Counted from the first letter of the stretch, positions 1-6,864 are shown. The stretch is DNA of 19,443 nucleotides from an uncultured Muribaculaceae bacterium (GCA_910588245.1 CAJUQP010000057.1:1-19443); one strand, 5' to 3'. Numbers and translations: made by a program. Notes: a model not told the origin generated them from the letters alone.

Positions 1-55
1 GAACCCTAATCGTCGGAACCGGAATCCGATATTCTATCCATTGAACTATGGAGAC
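1..55 (-). tRNA. tRNA-Arg(CCG), 3' part outside the window
   Basis: Read on the minus strand from 55 down to 1, the sequence folds as the 5' three quarters of a tRNA. There is a 7-nt acceptor strand GTCTCCA, a D arm GTTC/GAAT around an AATGGATA loop, and an anticodon stem TCGGA/TCCGA (25-29 with 13-17) with loop TTCCGGT. Positions 22-20 give the anticodon CCG, which reads Arg CGG codons. A short variable loop and the T-stem strand TAGGG then TTC follow, where the window ends. The other half of the acceptor and T stems cannot be checked. It is transcribed divergently from ung. Confidence 0.9.
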
Positions 56-61
56 ATTTCA

Positions 62-93
62 TTTGCAAAGTTAAGCATTTTTTCCGAACTTTG
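62..93 (+). promoter_or_regulatory. candidate ung promoter
   Basis: TTTG at 62-65 and GAACTTTG at 86-93 (7 of 8 against TAnnTTTG) are separated by 20 nt, the normal Bacteroidota spacing. This would start transcription near 100, about 25 nt before the ung ATG. It overlaps the divergent tRNA promoter, and the two -7 boxes form an inverted repeat TGCAAAGTT (64-72) / AACTTTGCA (87-95). Confidence 0.4.
66..73 (-). promoter_or_regulatory. -7 element of the tRNA-Arg promoter
   Basis: On the minus strand 73-66 reads TAACTTTG, a perfect match to the Bacteroidota -7 consensus TAnnTTTG, placed 10 nt before the tRNA 5' end as expected for a start close to the mature end. The -33 position 20 nt upstream (97-94, AATG) is only a partial match to TTTG. 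No transcript data support the start site. Confidence 0.5.
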
Positions 94-124
94 CATTATC
101 ACAGATAAAAATTTCATTCGCAAG

Positions 125-793
125 ATGGACGTCAAGATAGAACCTGGCTGGAAACGGCATCTCGCCGACCAGTTCGACCTCCCTTATTTCAAGGCCCTCA
201 CCGACCATGTCAGAGCCGACTATGCAAACCCCGCAGTGAGGGTCTATCCCCCGGGGCCGGAGATTTTCGCGGCTTTCGACGCATCGCCTTTCGACAACAC
301 GAAGGTAGTGATCATCGGCCAGGACCCCTACCATGGCCCGGGACAGGCCAACGGGCTCTGTTTTTCGGTTGCTCCCGGCGTACAGATGCCGCCATCGCTG
401 GTGAACATCTTCAAGGAGGTCAGCGATGATACGGGCGCTCCCTTTCCGGCTGACGGCGACCTCTCCAGGTGGGCCCGGCAGGGAGTGCTGCTGCTCAATT
501 CCTCATTGACGGTGCGCGAACATCAGCCAAAATCACATTCAGGCATAGGCTGGGAGACCTTCACGGACGCAGCCGTGAGAGCACTGGCCTCGGAACGCGA
601 TAATCTTGTCTTCATGCTGTGGGGTTCCGACGCCATAAGGAAAGGGGCCAACATCGACAGGGGAAGGCACCTCGTACTCACCTCTCCCCACCCCTCCCCT
701 CTCTCGGCATATCGCGGATTTTTCGGCAATCATCATTTCTCGAAAGCCAACGAGTATCTTGTGGCTCACGGCAAAACCCCGATAGAATGGTGA
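125..793 (+). CDS. ung: uracil-DNA glycosylase (family 1)
   Basis: Removes uracil from DNA by cutting the N-glycosidic bond, the first step of base excision repair of deaminated cytosine or misincorporated dUMP. The 222-residue product is close to E. coli Ung (229). It has the water-activating motif GQDPYH at residues 65-70 (catalytic Asp67), LLLNSSLTV at 122-130 with the uracil-reading Asn125, and the DNA-intercalation motif HPSPLSA at 189-195 with catalytic His189. The frame is open from 41, but that start lies inside the tRNA gene and upstream of the predicted promoter, so ATG 125 is chosen; family homology also begins there. Its stop nearly abuts the next gene, suggesting co-transcription with the T9SS plug gene. 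Confidence 0.97.
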   Translation: MDVKIEPGWKRHLADQFDLPYFKALTDHVRADYANPAVRVYPPGPEIFAAFDASPFDNTKVVIIGQDPYHGPGQANGLCFSVAPGVQMPPSLVNIFKEVSDDTGAPFPADGDLSRWARQGVLLLNSSLTVREHQPKSHSGIGWETFTDAAVRALASERDNLVFMLWGSDAIRKGANIDRGRHLVLTSPHPSPLSAYRGFFGNHHFSKANEYLVAHGKTPIEW

Positions 794-801
794 GCATTCA
801 A

Positions 802-2067
802 ATGTCGGATCCGTGTTTCCGGCGCGCCACGACTGTATGCTTCCTCCTGCATGCCGCGATTTGTTCCTTTGCTTCCGCGCCTTTGGTATCAGAAGTATTC
901 TCTCCTGAGATAAAGACCGTGACGCTTAGGAATCCCGATAATTTCATGGCACCTCCGGTGATACGCCTTGATTCCGACGACAGACTGATCCTAAGTTTCG
1001 ACATACTCGGAGACTCGCACGATTATCTGCGTTACCGGCTTATACACTGCAACCACGACTGGCAGCCGTCGATGCTTCTCGAATCAGAATATATCGACGG
1101 ATTCAACGAGGCCACGGTAGACGACTATGCTTATTCCACGAACACCTTCACCCATTACGTGAACTACCGGATCACAATACCCGGATCGGGACTGGCACCT
1201 CTGACAAGCGGCAACTATCTCCTGCAGGTTTATCCGGAGGAGAATGCAGACTCCGTATTGCTGCAGCAACGGTTTTCAGTCTCTGAAAATGCTGTGGCAA
1301 TAAACGGGATGGTGACATCGAACACAGACCGCGGATTCAACACCGAGTGGCAACAGGTGGCGCTCGATATAGACTTTTCAGGAATGGCGGATATTGATCC
1401 ATACAGAGACCTGAAAGTAACCGTGACGCAAAACAACCGGCAGTCTACCAGACGAACCATCACTACGCCCATCCGCGTAGAGGGCAACCATGCGATATTC
1501 GACCATAACAAGGATCTCATATTCAATGCCGGCAACGAATACCGCAGATTCGAGACCGTCAAAGCCGACAGCCCGGGGATGCATGTAGACTCCGTGGCAT
1601 TCTCTGACGGTCGCAGGGAAGCGTTTTTGACAATTGATCTTCCGCGCGCCGATCTGCCGTATGCCTACGACAGGACACAGCAAGGACGGTTTATGGTGGA
1701 TGAATACAATTCTACCGATCCCGACCTCGGGGCCGATTATGTAGATGTCAGTTTCTTCCTCGACATGTCCCGGATTGAAGGATATGATGTCTTTGTAGGC
1801 GGTGATCTTACGGGAGACATTTTCGATGAACACAACCGGATGGTCTATGATCCAAGGACTGGATGCTACACTCTGACGCTCCCGCTGAAACAGGGAAGTT
1901 ATAACTACCAGTATCTGATACGCCGCATCAACTCCGCCGGTCCGGCCGATCCTTCCCCTATAGAAGGGGATTTCCACGAGACCGGCAATGAATATCTCGT
2001 GGAGGTTTTCTACTCACCGCCGGGAACCCGCGCGGACCGCCTTATAGGCACATCCCTGTTAGAATAA
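802..2067 (+). CDS. type IX secretion system plug protein (former DUF5103)
   Basis: A 421-residue exported protein resembling the DUF5103 / T9SS plug family. The Flavobacterium member occupies the periplasmic side of the SprA translocon and keeps the pore shut. An N-terminal signal peptide (basic FRR then a hydrophobic run to about residue 26) is followed by family hallmarks: RYRLIHCNHDW near 78-87, YIDGFNE 97-103, STNT 112-115, NYRITIP 121-127, then beta-rich sequence to the end. ATG 802 has an SD-like GGTGAG 7 nt upstream. ATG 787, which overlaps the ung stop by 7 nt, is the alternative. The frame stays open back to 619 inside ung, which is not credible as coding. No other T9SS gene is nearby. 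The family call rests on remembered motifs; the plug role is inferred from it. Confidence 0.82.
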   Translation: MSDPCFRRATTVCFLLHAAICSFASAPLVSEVFSPEIKTVTLRNPDNFMAPPVIRLDSDDRLILSFDILGDSHDYLRYRLIHCNHDWQPSMLLESEYIDGFNEATVDDYAYSTNTFTHYVNYRITIPGSGLAPLTSGNYLLQVYPEENADSVLLQQRFSVSENAVAINGMVTSNTDRGFNTEWQQVALDIDFSGMADIDPYRDLKVTVTQNNRQSTRRTITTPIRVEGNHAIFDHNKDLIFNAGNEYRRFETVKADSPGMHVDSVAFSDGRREAFLTIDLPRADLPYAYDRTQQGRFMVDEYNSTDPDLGADYVDVSFFLDMSRIEGYDVFVGGDLTGDIFDEHNRMVYDPRTGCYTLTLPLKQGSYNYQYLIRRINSAGPADPSPIEGDFHETGNEYLVEVFYSPPGTRADRLIGTSLLE

Positions 2068-2133
2068 ATGCATTTTTGTTTATTTGGATAACATTTTTTA
2101 AGATATATTATATCATTTTACAAAATAAAACGC

Positions 2134-2163
2134 TTGCACTTTGCAAATTATGTAGTAATTTTG
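2134..2163 (+). promoter_or_regulatory. Bacteroidota-type promoter
   Basis: TTG at 2134-2136, then 19 nt, then TAATTTTG at 2156-2163, which fits TAnnTTTG exactly. The setting is strongly AT-rich. Predicted start near 2170. No long reading frame begins just downstream; the first landmark is the terminator hairpin at 2223. Confidence 0.6.
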
Positions 2164-2169
2164 CATCGA

Positions 2170-2266
2170 AATTTAGGTATCTATATTCCTAACATGTAAG
2201 AATTTATTTAGTTAAGCAAAAGAAAAAGTGGACAGACTGGGAAGCCCGTCCACTTTTTCCTTTTTT
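2170..2266 (+). ncRNA. candidate small RNA or attenuated leader
   Basis: The stretch between the promoter at 2134-2163 and the intrinsic terminator at 2223-2266 would give an RNA of about 95 nt. It holds a small 5' hairpin (TTAGG 2173-2177 with CCTAA 2188-2192), an unpaired A/T-rich middle and the terminator stem. The only ATG inside (2194) is followed at once by TAA, so it does not code for a peptide. It resembles no RNA family I recognise. It could instead be an attenuated leader of the DUF3109 gene, though that gene has its own weaker promoter candidate at 2292-2321. Confidence 0.35.
2223..2266 (+). terminator. intrinsic terminator
   Basis: An 11-bp perfect stem, AAAAAGTGGAC (2223-2233) with GTCCACTTTTT (2248-2258), closes over a 14-nt loop that can form an inner GGG/CCC pair (2239-2241 with 2245-2247). 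It is followed by CC and six T. The flanking A and T runs also make it a possible terminator on the minus strand. Confidence 0.7.
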
Positions 2267-2291
2267 ATAGAAGAGATCATATCGGAAAGGC

Positions 2292-2321
2292 TTTGGAGCC
2301 ATTCCATCTTATCTATATTTT
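2292..2321 (+). promoter_or_regulatory. candidate promoter of the DUF3109 gene
   Basis: TTTG at 2292-2295 and TATATTTT at 2314-2321 (7 of 8 against TAnnTTTG) are 18 nt apart. They lie after the terminator and about 33 nt before the ATG at 2354. The fit is fair, with spacing one nucleotide short of the usual. Confidence 0.3.
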
Positions 2322-2353
2322 CTGAAAATCTCCAACAAATATACCTCACAGAC

Positions 2354-2929
2354 ATGCTTCTTATTAAAGACACCCTCGTATCTGAAGACCTTATCGAACG
2401 ATTTTTCGTTTGCGACCTCGACTCCTGTCTGGGACAATGCTGCATCGACGGTGACGCAGGAGCTCCCCTCCTGCCTGAGGAGCGCGATGCCATCGACAAT
2501 CATCTTGAAGAGATTCTCCCGATGCTGACGCAATCAGCCAGAGAGACTATCAAGGAGGAGGGATCTTCCTACATTGATGCGGAAGGTGATCTTGTGACCC
2601 AGATTGTAGGAGGTCGCGACTGTGTCTACACCTGCTATGCTGAAGGAGGGAAATGTCTGTGCGCACTTGAGAAGGCTTTCCGGGAAGGGAAGTTGCCGCA
2701 GCTCAAGCCATCGTCATGCCATCTCTATCCGGTTCGCCTGAGCCGTGTAGGCGATCTTACCGCCGTCAATCTCCACCGTTGGAAGATATGCCGCAGTGCG
2801 GAGAGGAAAGGTCGGACCGAGGGCGTTCGCGCCTACCAGTTTCTTAAGGAGCCATTGATTCGCCGTTTCGGCCAGGAATGGTATGATGAGCTTTGTCTTA
2901 CTGCAGAGGAATGGCTACGCTCGCGATAA
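2354..2929 (+). CDS. Cys-rich DUF3109 family protein
   Basis: A 191-residue protein of the DUF3109 family, distantly like YkgJ-type CxxxCxxC proteins thought to bind Zn or an Fe-S cluster; the biochemical role is unknown. Visible cysteines are 20, 25, 29, 30 (CDLDSCLGQCC), 90, 94, 101, 103, 122, 146 and 181. SSCHLYPVR at 120-128 is a family signature. There is no signal peptide or membrane segment, so it is cytoplasmic. The frame extends upstream to a GTG at 2228 inside the terminator hairpin, but family homology begins at ATG 2354, and a start there leaves the hairpin untranslated. It converges on the cardiolipin synthase gene. Confidence 0.88.
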   Translation: MLLIKDTLVSEDLIERFFVCDLDSCLGQCCIDGDAGAPLLPEERDAIDNHLEEILPMLTQSARETIKEEGSSYIDAEGDLVTQIVGGRDCVYTCYAEGGKCLCALEKAFREGKLPQLKPSSCHLYPVRLSRVGDLTAVNLHRWKICRSAERKGRTEGVRAYQFLKEPLIRRFGQEWYDELCLTAEEWLRSR

Positions 2930-3023
2930 TAACACGATCTCCATGTATATTAACCATCGTAATGATATTTCTAACGGATCCTTGAATAAGTTCAACCATG
3001 ATTAGCAATCCAACCTGACTGCA

Positions 3024-4469
3024 TCAGAGGATCGGGGAGACGAGGCGCAGGAGGGACTCGAGGAAGCGCTGACCGAGGGGACGCTTTTTCCATTCGTTGA
3101 GCCTGAGTTTTCGACATTGTTTAAGATCCTGAAAGAAGATGTCACGCATACGACGGTTGATCGCACTGTCGTAGATCAGGAGATTGCACTCGAAATTGTT
3201 TTCGAAACTGCGGAAATCGAAGTTTGTAGACCCTGCCGTCACAAGCCCGTCGTCAATGATCATCGATTTGGCATGCAACATCCCCGCCTCATATAGATAT
3301 ACCTTTATTCCGGCTTTCAGACATTGCGTCACGTATGAGAACGAGGCATAATGGAGAAGCACGCTGTCAGTATTCTCAGGAATCATGATCCTGACGTCGA
3401 CCTTGGCCAATGCGGCAGCCTGCAGAGCCGAGAGTAGGGAATCCGTGGGAAGGAAATACGGAGTCTGGATATAAATTGTGCGGCGAGCGGCGGAAATGGC
3501 CTTAAGGAATACCATCGACAGATTGTTCCAGCTGTCGGTAGGACCGCTCGTGACGAGCTGTACGCCTGTCTGATTGCTGGGGAGGGTAGCGACAGGAATC
3601 ACTTTGGGAAGCTCCGGAGTCTTCTTGAGAAAATTCCAATCAATGGTGAATGAATAGAGGAGCGACTCGATTATATCGCCCTGAAGTCTGAAATGAGTGT
3701 CGCGCCACGGCGCGTCGCCTTCCGACCCATACACATAACGGTCGGCGATATTCATTCCTCCGATATATCCGATCTCGCCGTCGATCACCACGATCTTACG
3801 GTGATTGCGCCAGTTTATACGGTTGGCGAGCTGTGGGAAAGTCACTTTGAAGAAGGGATGGGTATCGACCCCGGCAGCCTGCATCCGTTTGAAAAACCGA
3901 TTTTTCGCAGAGAAACTTCCCACATGATCATAGATTACCTTTACTGTCACTCCATTCCGGGCCTTGTCGATAAGGATATCGGCAATCTCATTGCCGATCC
4001 TGTCGTCAAGAAAGATATAATACTGCAGGAGAATTGAACTGCGCGCTGCGAGGAGATCCCTCTTAAGTGATTCAAACTTATGGCGCCCGTCGGTGAATAT
4101 CTCGATTGCATTATTGGCGGTGAAAGGGCCACGGCAGAGGTTATGGGCGAGTATCACGAGATTTTTTTGCTCAGCATGCAGGTCGAATGCCGAGATGTCG
4201 ACACGCCTGGGAGTATGGTCGTGCATCAGCTTTCGCTTGTTGTGGCGAGAAATCATCTGCAGCCCTTTCAAGCTTCGTCCGAAAAAAAGATAGAAAACAA
4301 GTCCGATGCCCGGAAGGAATATCAATGCCACCACCCACGACAGCGCACGGATAGGATTGCGGTTCTCCCGGAGCACCACAATCACCGACGTAATCACCAT
4401 GGCCGCGTAAAGCACCACCACGGCCAGTGCAAGCCAGTTGCTCAGATGTATGGTATCAGTCAGACTCAT
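3024..4469 (-). CDS. cls: cardiolipin synthase (phospholipase D family)
   Basis: Condenses phosphatidylglycerol (or PG with another lipid donor) into cardiolipin at the inner membrane. The 481-residue product has two N-terminal membrane helices (about 11-33 and 41-63, PLDc_N type). Two HKD motifs follow: HRKIVVID at 223-230 (H223, K225, D230), then GGMN; and HAKSMIID at 399-406 (H399, K401, D406), then GSTN. This is the layout of ClsA-type synthases. ATG 4469 is preferred over the in-frame ATG at 4541, because the latter lies inside the ribosomal operon's terminator and upstream of the predicted promoter; the 24 extra residues also look non-conserved. It is a separate transcription unit from the ribosomal genes. 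Confidence 0.93.
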   Translation of the reverse strand: MSLTDTIHLSNWLALAVVVLYAAMVITSVIVVLRENRNPIRALSWVVALIFLPGIGLVFYLFFGRSLKGLQMISRHNKRKLMHDHTPRRVDISAFDLHAEQKNLVILAHNLCRGPFTANNAIEIFTDGRHKFESLKRDLLAARSSILLQYYIFLDDRIGNEIADILIDKARNGVTVKVIYDHVGSFSAKNRFFKRMQAAGVDTHPFFKVTFPQLANRINWRNHRKIVVIDGEIGYIGGMNIADRYVYGSEGDAPWRDTHFRLQGDIIESLLYSFTIDWNFLKKTPELPKVIPVATLPSNQTGVQLVTSGPTDSWNNLSMVFLKAISAARRTIYIQTPYFLPTDSLLSALQAAALAKVDVRIMIPENTDSVLLHYASFSYVTQCLKAGIKVYLYEAGMLHAKSMIIDDGLVTAGSTNFDFRSFENNFECNLLIYDSAINRRMRDIFFQDLKQCRKLRLNEWKKRPLGQRFLESLLRLVSPIL

Positions 4470-4479
4470 ACGCAGATGC

Positions 4480-4493
4480 CGGGCAAATGCCCG
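4480..4493 (-). other. small hairpin in the cls leader
   Basis: On the minus strand 4493-4480 reads CGGGCATTTGCCCG, a perfect inverted repeat that can form a 5-6 bp hairpin 10 nt before the chosen cls ATG. It may affect translation initiation, or it may be chance. Confidence 0.3.
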
Positions 4494-4510
4494 ATGCTGT
4501 TTATACGCCG

Positions 4511-4542
4511 CTAAGTTAGTAAAATTAATTGAAAGAAACAAA
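4511..4542 (-). promoter_or_regulatory. candidate cls promoter
   Basis: On the minus strand TTTG (4542-4539), 20 nt, then TAACTTAG (4518-4511) matches the Bacteroidota consensus at all but one position. The predicted start near 4503 gives a leader of about 35 nt before ATG 4469. The -33 element is the last part of the T-run of the upstream ribosomal operon terminator. Confidence 0.45.
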
Positions 4543-4570
4543 AAGCGTCTGCCATTTCTGACAGACGCTT
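4540..4570 (-). terminator. intrinsic terminator of the ribosomal protein operon
   Basis: Read on the minus strand, a 9-bp perfect stem AAGCGTCTG / CAGACGCTT (4570-4562 with 4551-4543) over a 10-nt loop ends in TTTTTG. It sits 24 nt after the rplQ stop, so it ends the S10-spc-alpha transcript. Confidence 0.9.
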
Positions 4571-4594
4571 CTTCTTATATCTATATGGCTAAGA

Positions 4595-5116
4595 TTATTC
4601 AGCCTTGGGAGCCTCTTCGGCAGAAGCCTCGGGAGCTGCGGGAGCCTCGGCTGCGGGAGCTTCGGCCGCAGGAGCCTCGGCAGCGGGAGCCGCGCTCTTC
4701 TTGCGACGGCTGCGACGAGTGGTTTTCTCCTTCTTGCCGCTCTCCTCGAGCATGTTCTCGTTGAAGTCAACAAGCTCGATCATGGCCATCTCGGCATTGT
4801 CACCAAGACGGTGGCCGGTCTTGAGGATCCTTGTATATCCGCCGGGACGTTCGGCTACCTTTTCGGCAACCACGCCGAAAAGCTCTTTCACAGCTTCCTT
4901 GTTCTGAAGGTAGCTGAATACAAGACGGCGGTTGTTCATGTCGTCGGTCTTCGATCTTGTGATCAGAGGCTCGGCATAGACGCGCAACGCCTTCGCCTTG
5001 GCCAGAGTCGTGAAGATTCTCTTATGCATGATAAGAGAGATGGCCATGTTCATCAGAAGGGCTTCGCGATGACCTTTCTTACGACCGAGGTGGTTGAATT
5101 TTTTATTGTGTCTCAT
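4595..5116 (-). CDS. rplQ: 50S ribosomal protein L17 with Ala/Pro/Glu tail
   Basis: Large-subunit protein bL17, last gene of the cluster and 6 nt after rpoA. The conserved core is residues 1-118, starting MRHNKKFNHLGRKKGHREAL. At 173 residues it is about 46 longer than E. coli L17 (127). The excess is a basic linker (128-140, KKEKTTRRSRRKK) and an acidic, low-complexity tail (141-173) built on PAAEA repeats. The tail is expected to be disordered at the ribosome surface. Ala/Glu-rich L17 tails occur elsewhere in Bacteroidota as far as I recall; the repeat number here may be unstable. Confidence 0.96.
   Translation of the reverse strand: MRHNKKFNHLGRKKGHREALLMNMAISLIMHKRIFTTLAKAKALRVYAEPLITRSKTDDMNNRRLVFSYLQNKEAVKELFGVVAEKVAERPGGYTRILKTGHRLGDNAEMAMIELVDFNENMLEESGKKEKTTRRSRRKKSAAPAAEAPAAEAPAAEAPAAPEASAEEAPKAE
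4632..4691. repeat. 15-bp tandem repeats in the 3' end of rplQ
   Basis: Units on the plus strand begin GGAGC: 4641-4655, 4656-4670 and 4671-4685, with partial copies at 4632-4640 and 4686-4691. Each full unit encodes one PAAEA on the minus strand. Units differ at 2-4 third-position-like sites, so the copies are not freshly duplicated. Confidence 0.75.
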
Positions 5117-5122
5117 CGTTGT

Positions 5123-6121
5123 TTAGTCTTTATCCAGTTTATATTTTGAAATGTCCATCCCAAAGGAGAGGTTGAGGCTTGCGAGAAGCTCGTCGAGCTC
5201 AGTCAGCGACTTCTTGCCGAAGTTGCGGAACTTGAGCAGGTCATTCTTGTTGAAGACCACGAGCTCACCGAGTGTCTCGACCTCGGCGCTCTTAAGGCAG
5301 TTGAGGGCACGGACCGAAAGATCCATATCCGTGAGTTTGCTCTTGAGAAGCTGGCGCATGTGGAGCACTTCCTCGTCAAATTCGTCGACGTCGTCCTCCT
5401 TGGGAGCTTCAAGCGCGATCTTCTCGTCGCTGAAGAGCATGAAATGATAGATAAGGATCTTGGCTGCCTCCTTGAGGGCCTCTTTCGGCTGGATAGAGCC
5501 GTCGGTGGTGACCTCCAGAAGGAGCTTCTCATAGTCGGTCTTCTGCTCCACACGATAGTTCTCCACAGCATACTTCACATTCTTGATGGGAGTATAGATG
5601 GAGTCGATCGCGATCACACTGGGATCGGCGTCGCCGAGAAGCTCTCTGTTCTCGTCGGCCGGCACCCAACCACGCCCCTTGTTGATGGTGAATTCCATCT
5701 GGAAGCTTGCGGTGGGGTTAAGGTTGCAGATCACCAGCTCGGGATTCAAAACCTCGAATCCGGAAAGCACTTTTCCCAAGTCGCCTGCCTTAAACACATC
5801 GGTTCCCGACACATTGACCACGGCTTTTTCAGTGTCGTGGCCTTCGGTCAGCTGCTTGAACCTAACCTGCTTGAGGTTGAGGATGATATTTGTCACATCC
5901 TCCTTTACCCCGGGGATGGTGTCTAATTCATGCGCCACGCCATCAATCCTGATCGAGCAAATGGCGAAGCCGCCCAGCGACGATAACAGGATTCTGCGCA
6001 ACGCGTTGCCTATGGTCTGGCCGTAGCCCGGCTCCAAAGGCCTGAATTCAAACTTGCCGAACTTATTGTCGGCCTCAAGCATGATGACCTTGTCGGGTTT
6101 CTGAAATGCTAATATTGGCAT
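5123..6121 (-). CDS. rpoA: DNA-directed RNA polymerase subunit alpha
   Basis: Alpha subunit of RNA polymerase: the dimer scaffold on which beta and beta' assemble, and the contact for UP elements and activators. Of 332 residues, the N-terminal domain has the dimerisation motif GYGQTIGNALRRILLSS at 32-48. A linker near 236-255 leads to a C-terminal domain (about 258-332) with TDMDLSVRALNCL at 264-276 and the DNA-contact segment RNFGKKSL at 299-306. Length matches Bacteroidota alpha (about 330). It sits between rpsD and rplQ as in the classic alpha operon. Confidence 0.98.
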   Translation of the reverse strand: MPILAFQKPDKVIMLEADNKFGKFEFRPLEPGYGQTIGNALRRILLSSLGGFAICSIRIDGVAHELDTIPGVKEDVTNIILNLKQVRFKQLTEGHDTEKAVVNVSGTDVFKAGDLGKVLSGFEVLNPELVICNLNPTASFQMEFTINKGRGWVPADENRELLGDADPSVIAIDSIYTPIKNVKYAVENYRVEQKTDYEKLLLEVTTDGSIQPKEALKEAAKILIYHFMLFSDEKIALEAPKEDDVDEFDEEVLHMRQLLKSKLTDMDLSVRALNCLKSAEVETLGELVVFNKNDLLKFRNFGKKSLTELDELLASLNLSFGMDISKYKLDKD

Positions 6122-6137
6122 GGGTTTCTACTGTTTA

Positions 6138-6743
6138 TTATTTAGAATACAACTCAACGATCAACTGTTCCTTGATGGTCTCCGGAATGTCTTCACGCTG
6201 GGGAACATGGAGGAATTTGCCGCCCTTCTTGCTGTCGTCCCATTCAATCCAGGGATATTTGCTATGGTTGAAGCCGGCAAGGCAGTCGGCGATAACCTCG
6301 AGCGATTTTGATTTCTCCCTCACGGCGACAACGTCGCCGGGTCTTACATGATAGGAAGGCACGTTGACAACGTCGCCATTGACCGTGATGTGCTTGTGGA
6401 GCACGAGCTGACGGGCCGCGGGACGGCTCGGAGCGATGCCCAGGCGATAAACCACATTGTCAAGACGGCTCTCCAGAAGCTGGAGAAGCACCTCGCCGGT
6501 GATACCCTTTGTGCGGGCGGCCTTCTCAAACAGGTTGCGGAACTGACGCTCCAGCACACCGTAGGTGTATTTGGCTTTCTGTTTCTCTTTAAGCTGAGTG
6601 CCATACTCCGAGGTCTTTCTTCTGCGGTTGGCACCATGCTGTCCCGGTGGATAGTTCTTCTTTGCCAGAACCTTATCCTCACCGTAAATTGCCTCGCCAA
6701 ACTTGCGGGCTATTTTTGTCTTTGGGCCTGTATATCTTGCCAT
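6138..6743 (-). CDS. rpsD: 30S ribosomal protein S4
   Basis: uS4, a primary 16S rRNA binder that nucleates 30S body assembly; in E. coli it also represses the alpha operon. The 201-residue product starts MARYTGPKTKIARKFGE and has PPGQHG at 32-37 and the S4 RNA-binding domain from RLDNVVYRLG (93-102). It lacks the N-terminal Cys cluster, so it is the zinc-free form. Upstream lies an unusually long 121-nt gap with GC-rich hairpins. Confidence 0.98.
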   Translation of the reverse strand: MARYTGPKTKIARKFGEAIYGEDKVLAKKNYPPGQHGANRRRKTSEYGTQLKEKQKAKYTYGVLERQFRNLFEKAARTKGITGEVLLQLLESRLDNVVYRLGIAPSRPAARQLVLHKHITVNGDVVNVPSYHVRPGDVVAVREKSKSLEVIADCLAGFNHSKYPWIEWDDSKKGGKFLHVPQREDIPETIKEQLIVELYSK

Positions 6744-6864
6744 TTTTTTCTTTGATTTAATTAAAGTGGGCCTTCTGCCCGCCCCTTAGCGCAGCCGCGA
6801 CTGCCGAGAGAAAGACACTGGGGCAGTCTATTCGCATTCAGGACGGACTTCGGGGGCTTTGATG
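6744..6864 (-). promoter_or_regulatory. structured rpsK-rpsD intergenic region
   Basis: This 121-nt non-coding gap lies in an otherwise tightly packed operon. On the minus strand GACTGCC / GGCAGTC (6828-6822 with 6805-6799) makes a 7-bp stem over 16 nt. GGGC/GCCC arms near 6768-6780 can form a second stem before the AT-rich ribosome-binding region. No terminator T-run or good promoter is seen. A cis-regulatory RNA for rpsD, perhaps bound by S4, is an inference only. Confidence 0.4.

Noticed and set aside
41..124. Upstream extension of the ung frame
   Set aside because: It would begin inside the tRNA gene and before the likely promoter; family homology begins at 125.
2102..2114. AT palindrome GATATA-T-TATATC after the plug gene, possible terminator
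   Set aside because: A 6-bp all-weak stem with a 1-nt loop and no clean T-run; too weak to call.
2930..3023. Search for a terminator between the converging DUF3109 and cls genes
   Set aside because: Only a 5-bp TTGAA/TTCAA repeat (2982-2995) was found, with no T-run in either direction; the ends of both transcripts remain unexplained.
4470..4541. 24-codon N-terminal extension of cls
   Set aside because: It overlaps the operon terminator and the predicted cls promoter and adds non-conserved sequence before the first membrane helix.
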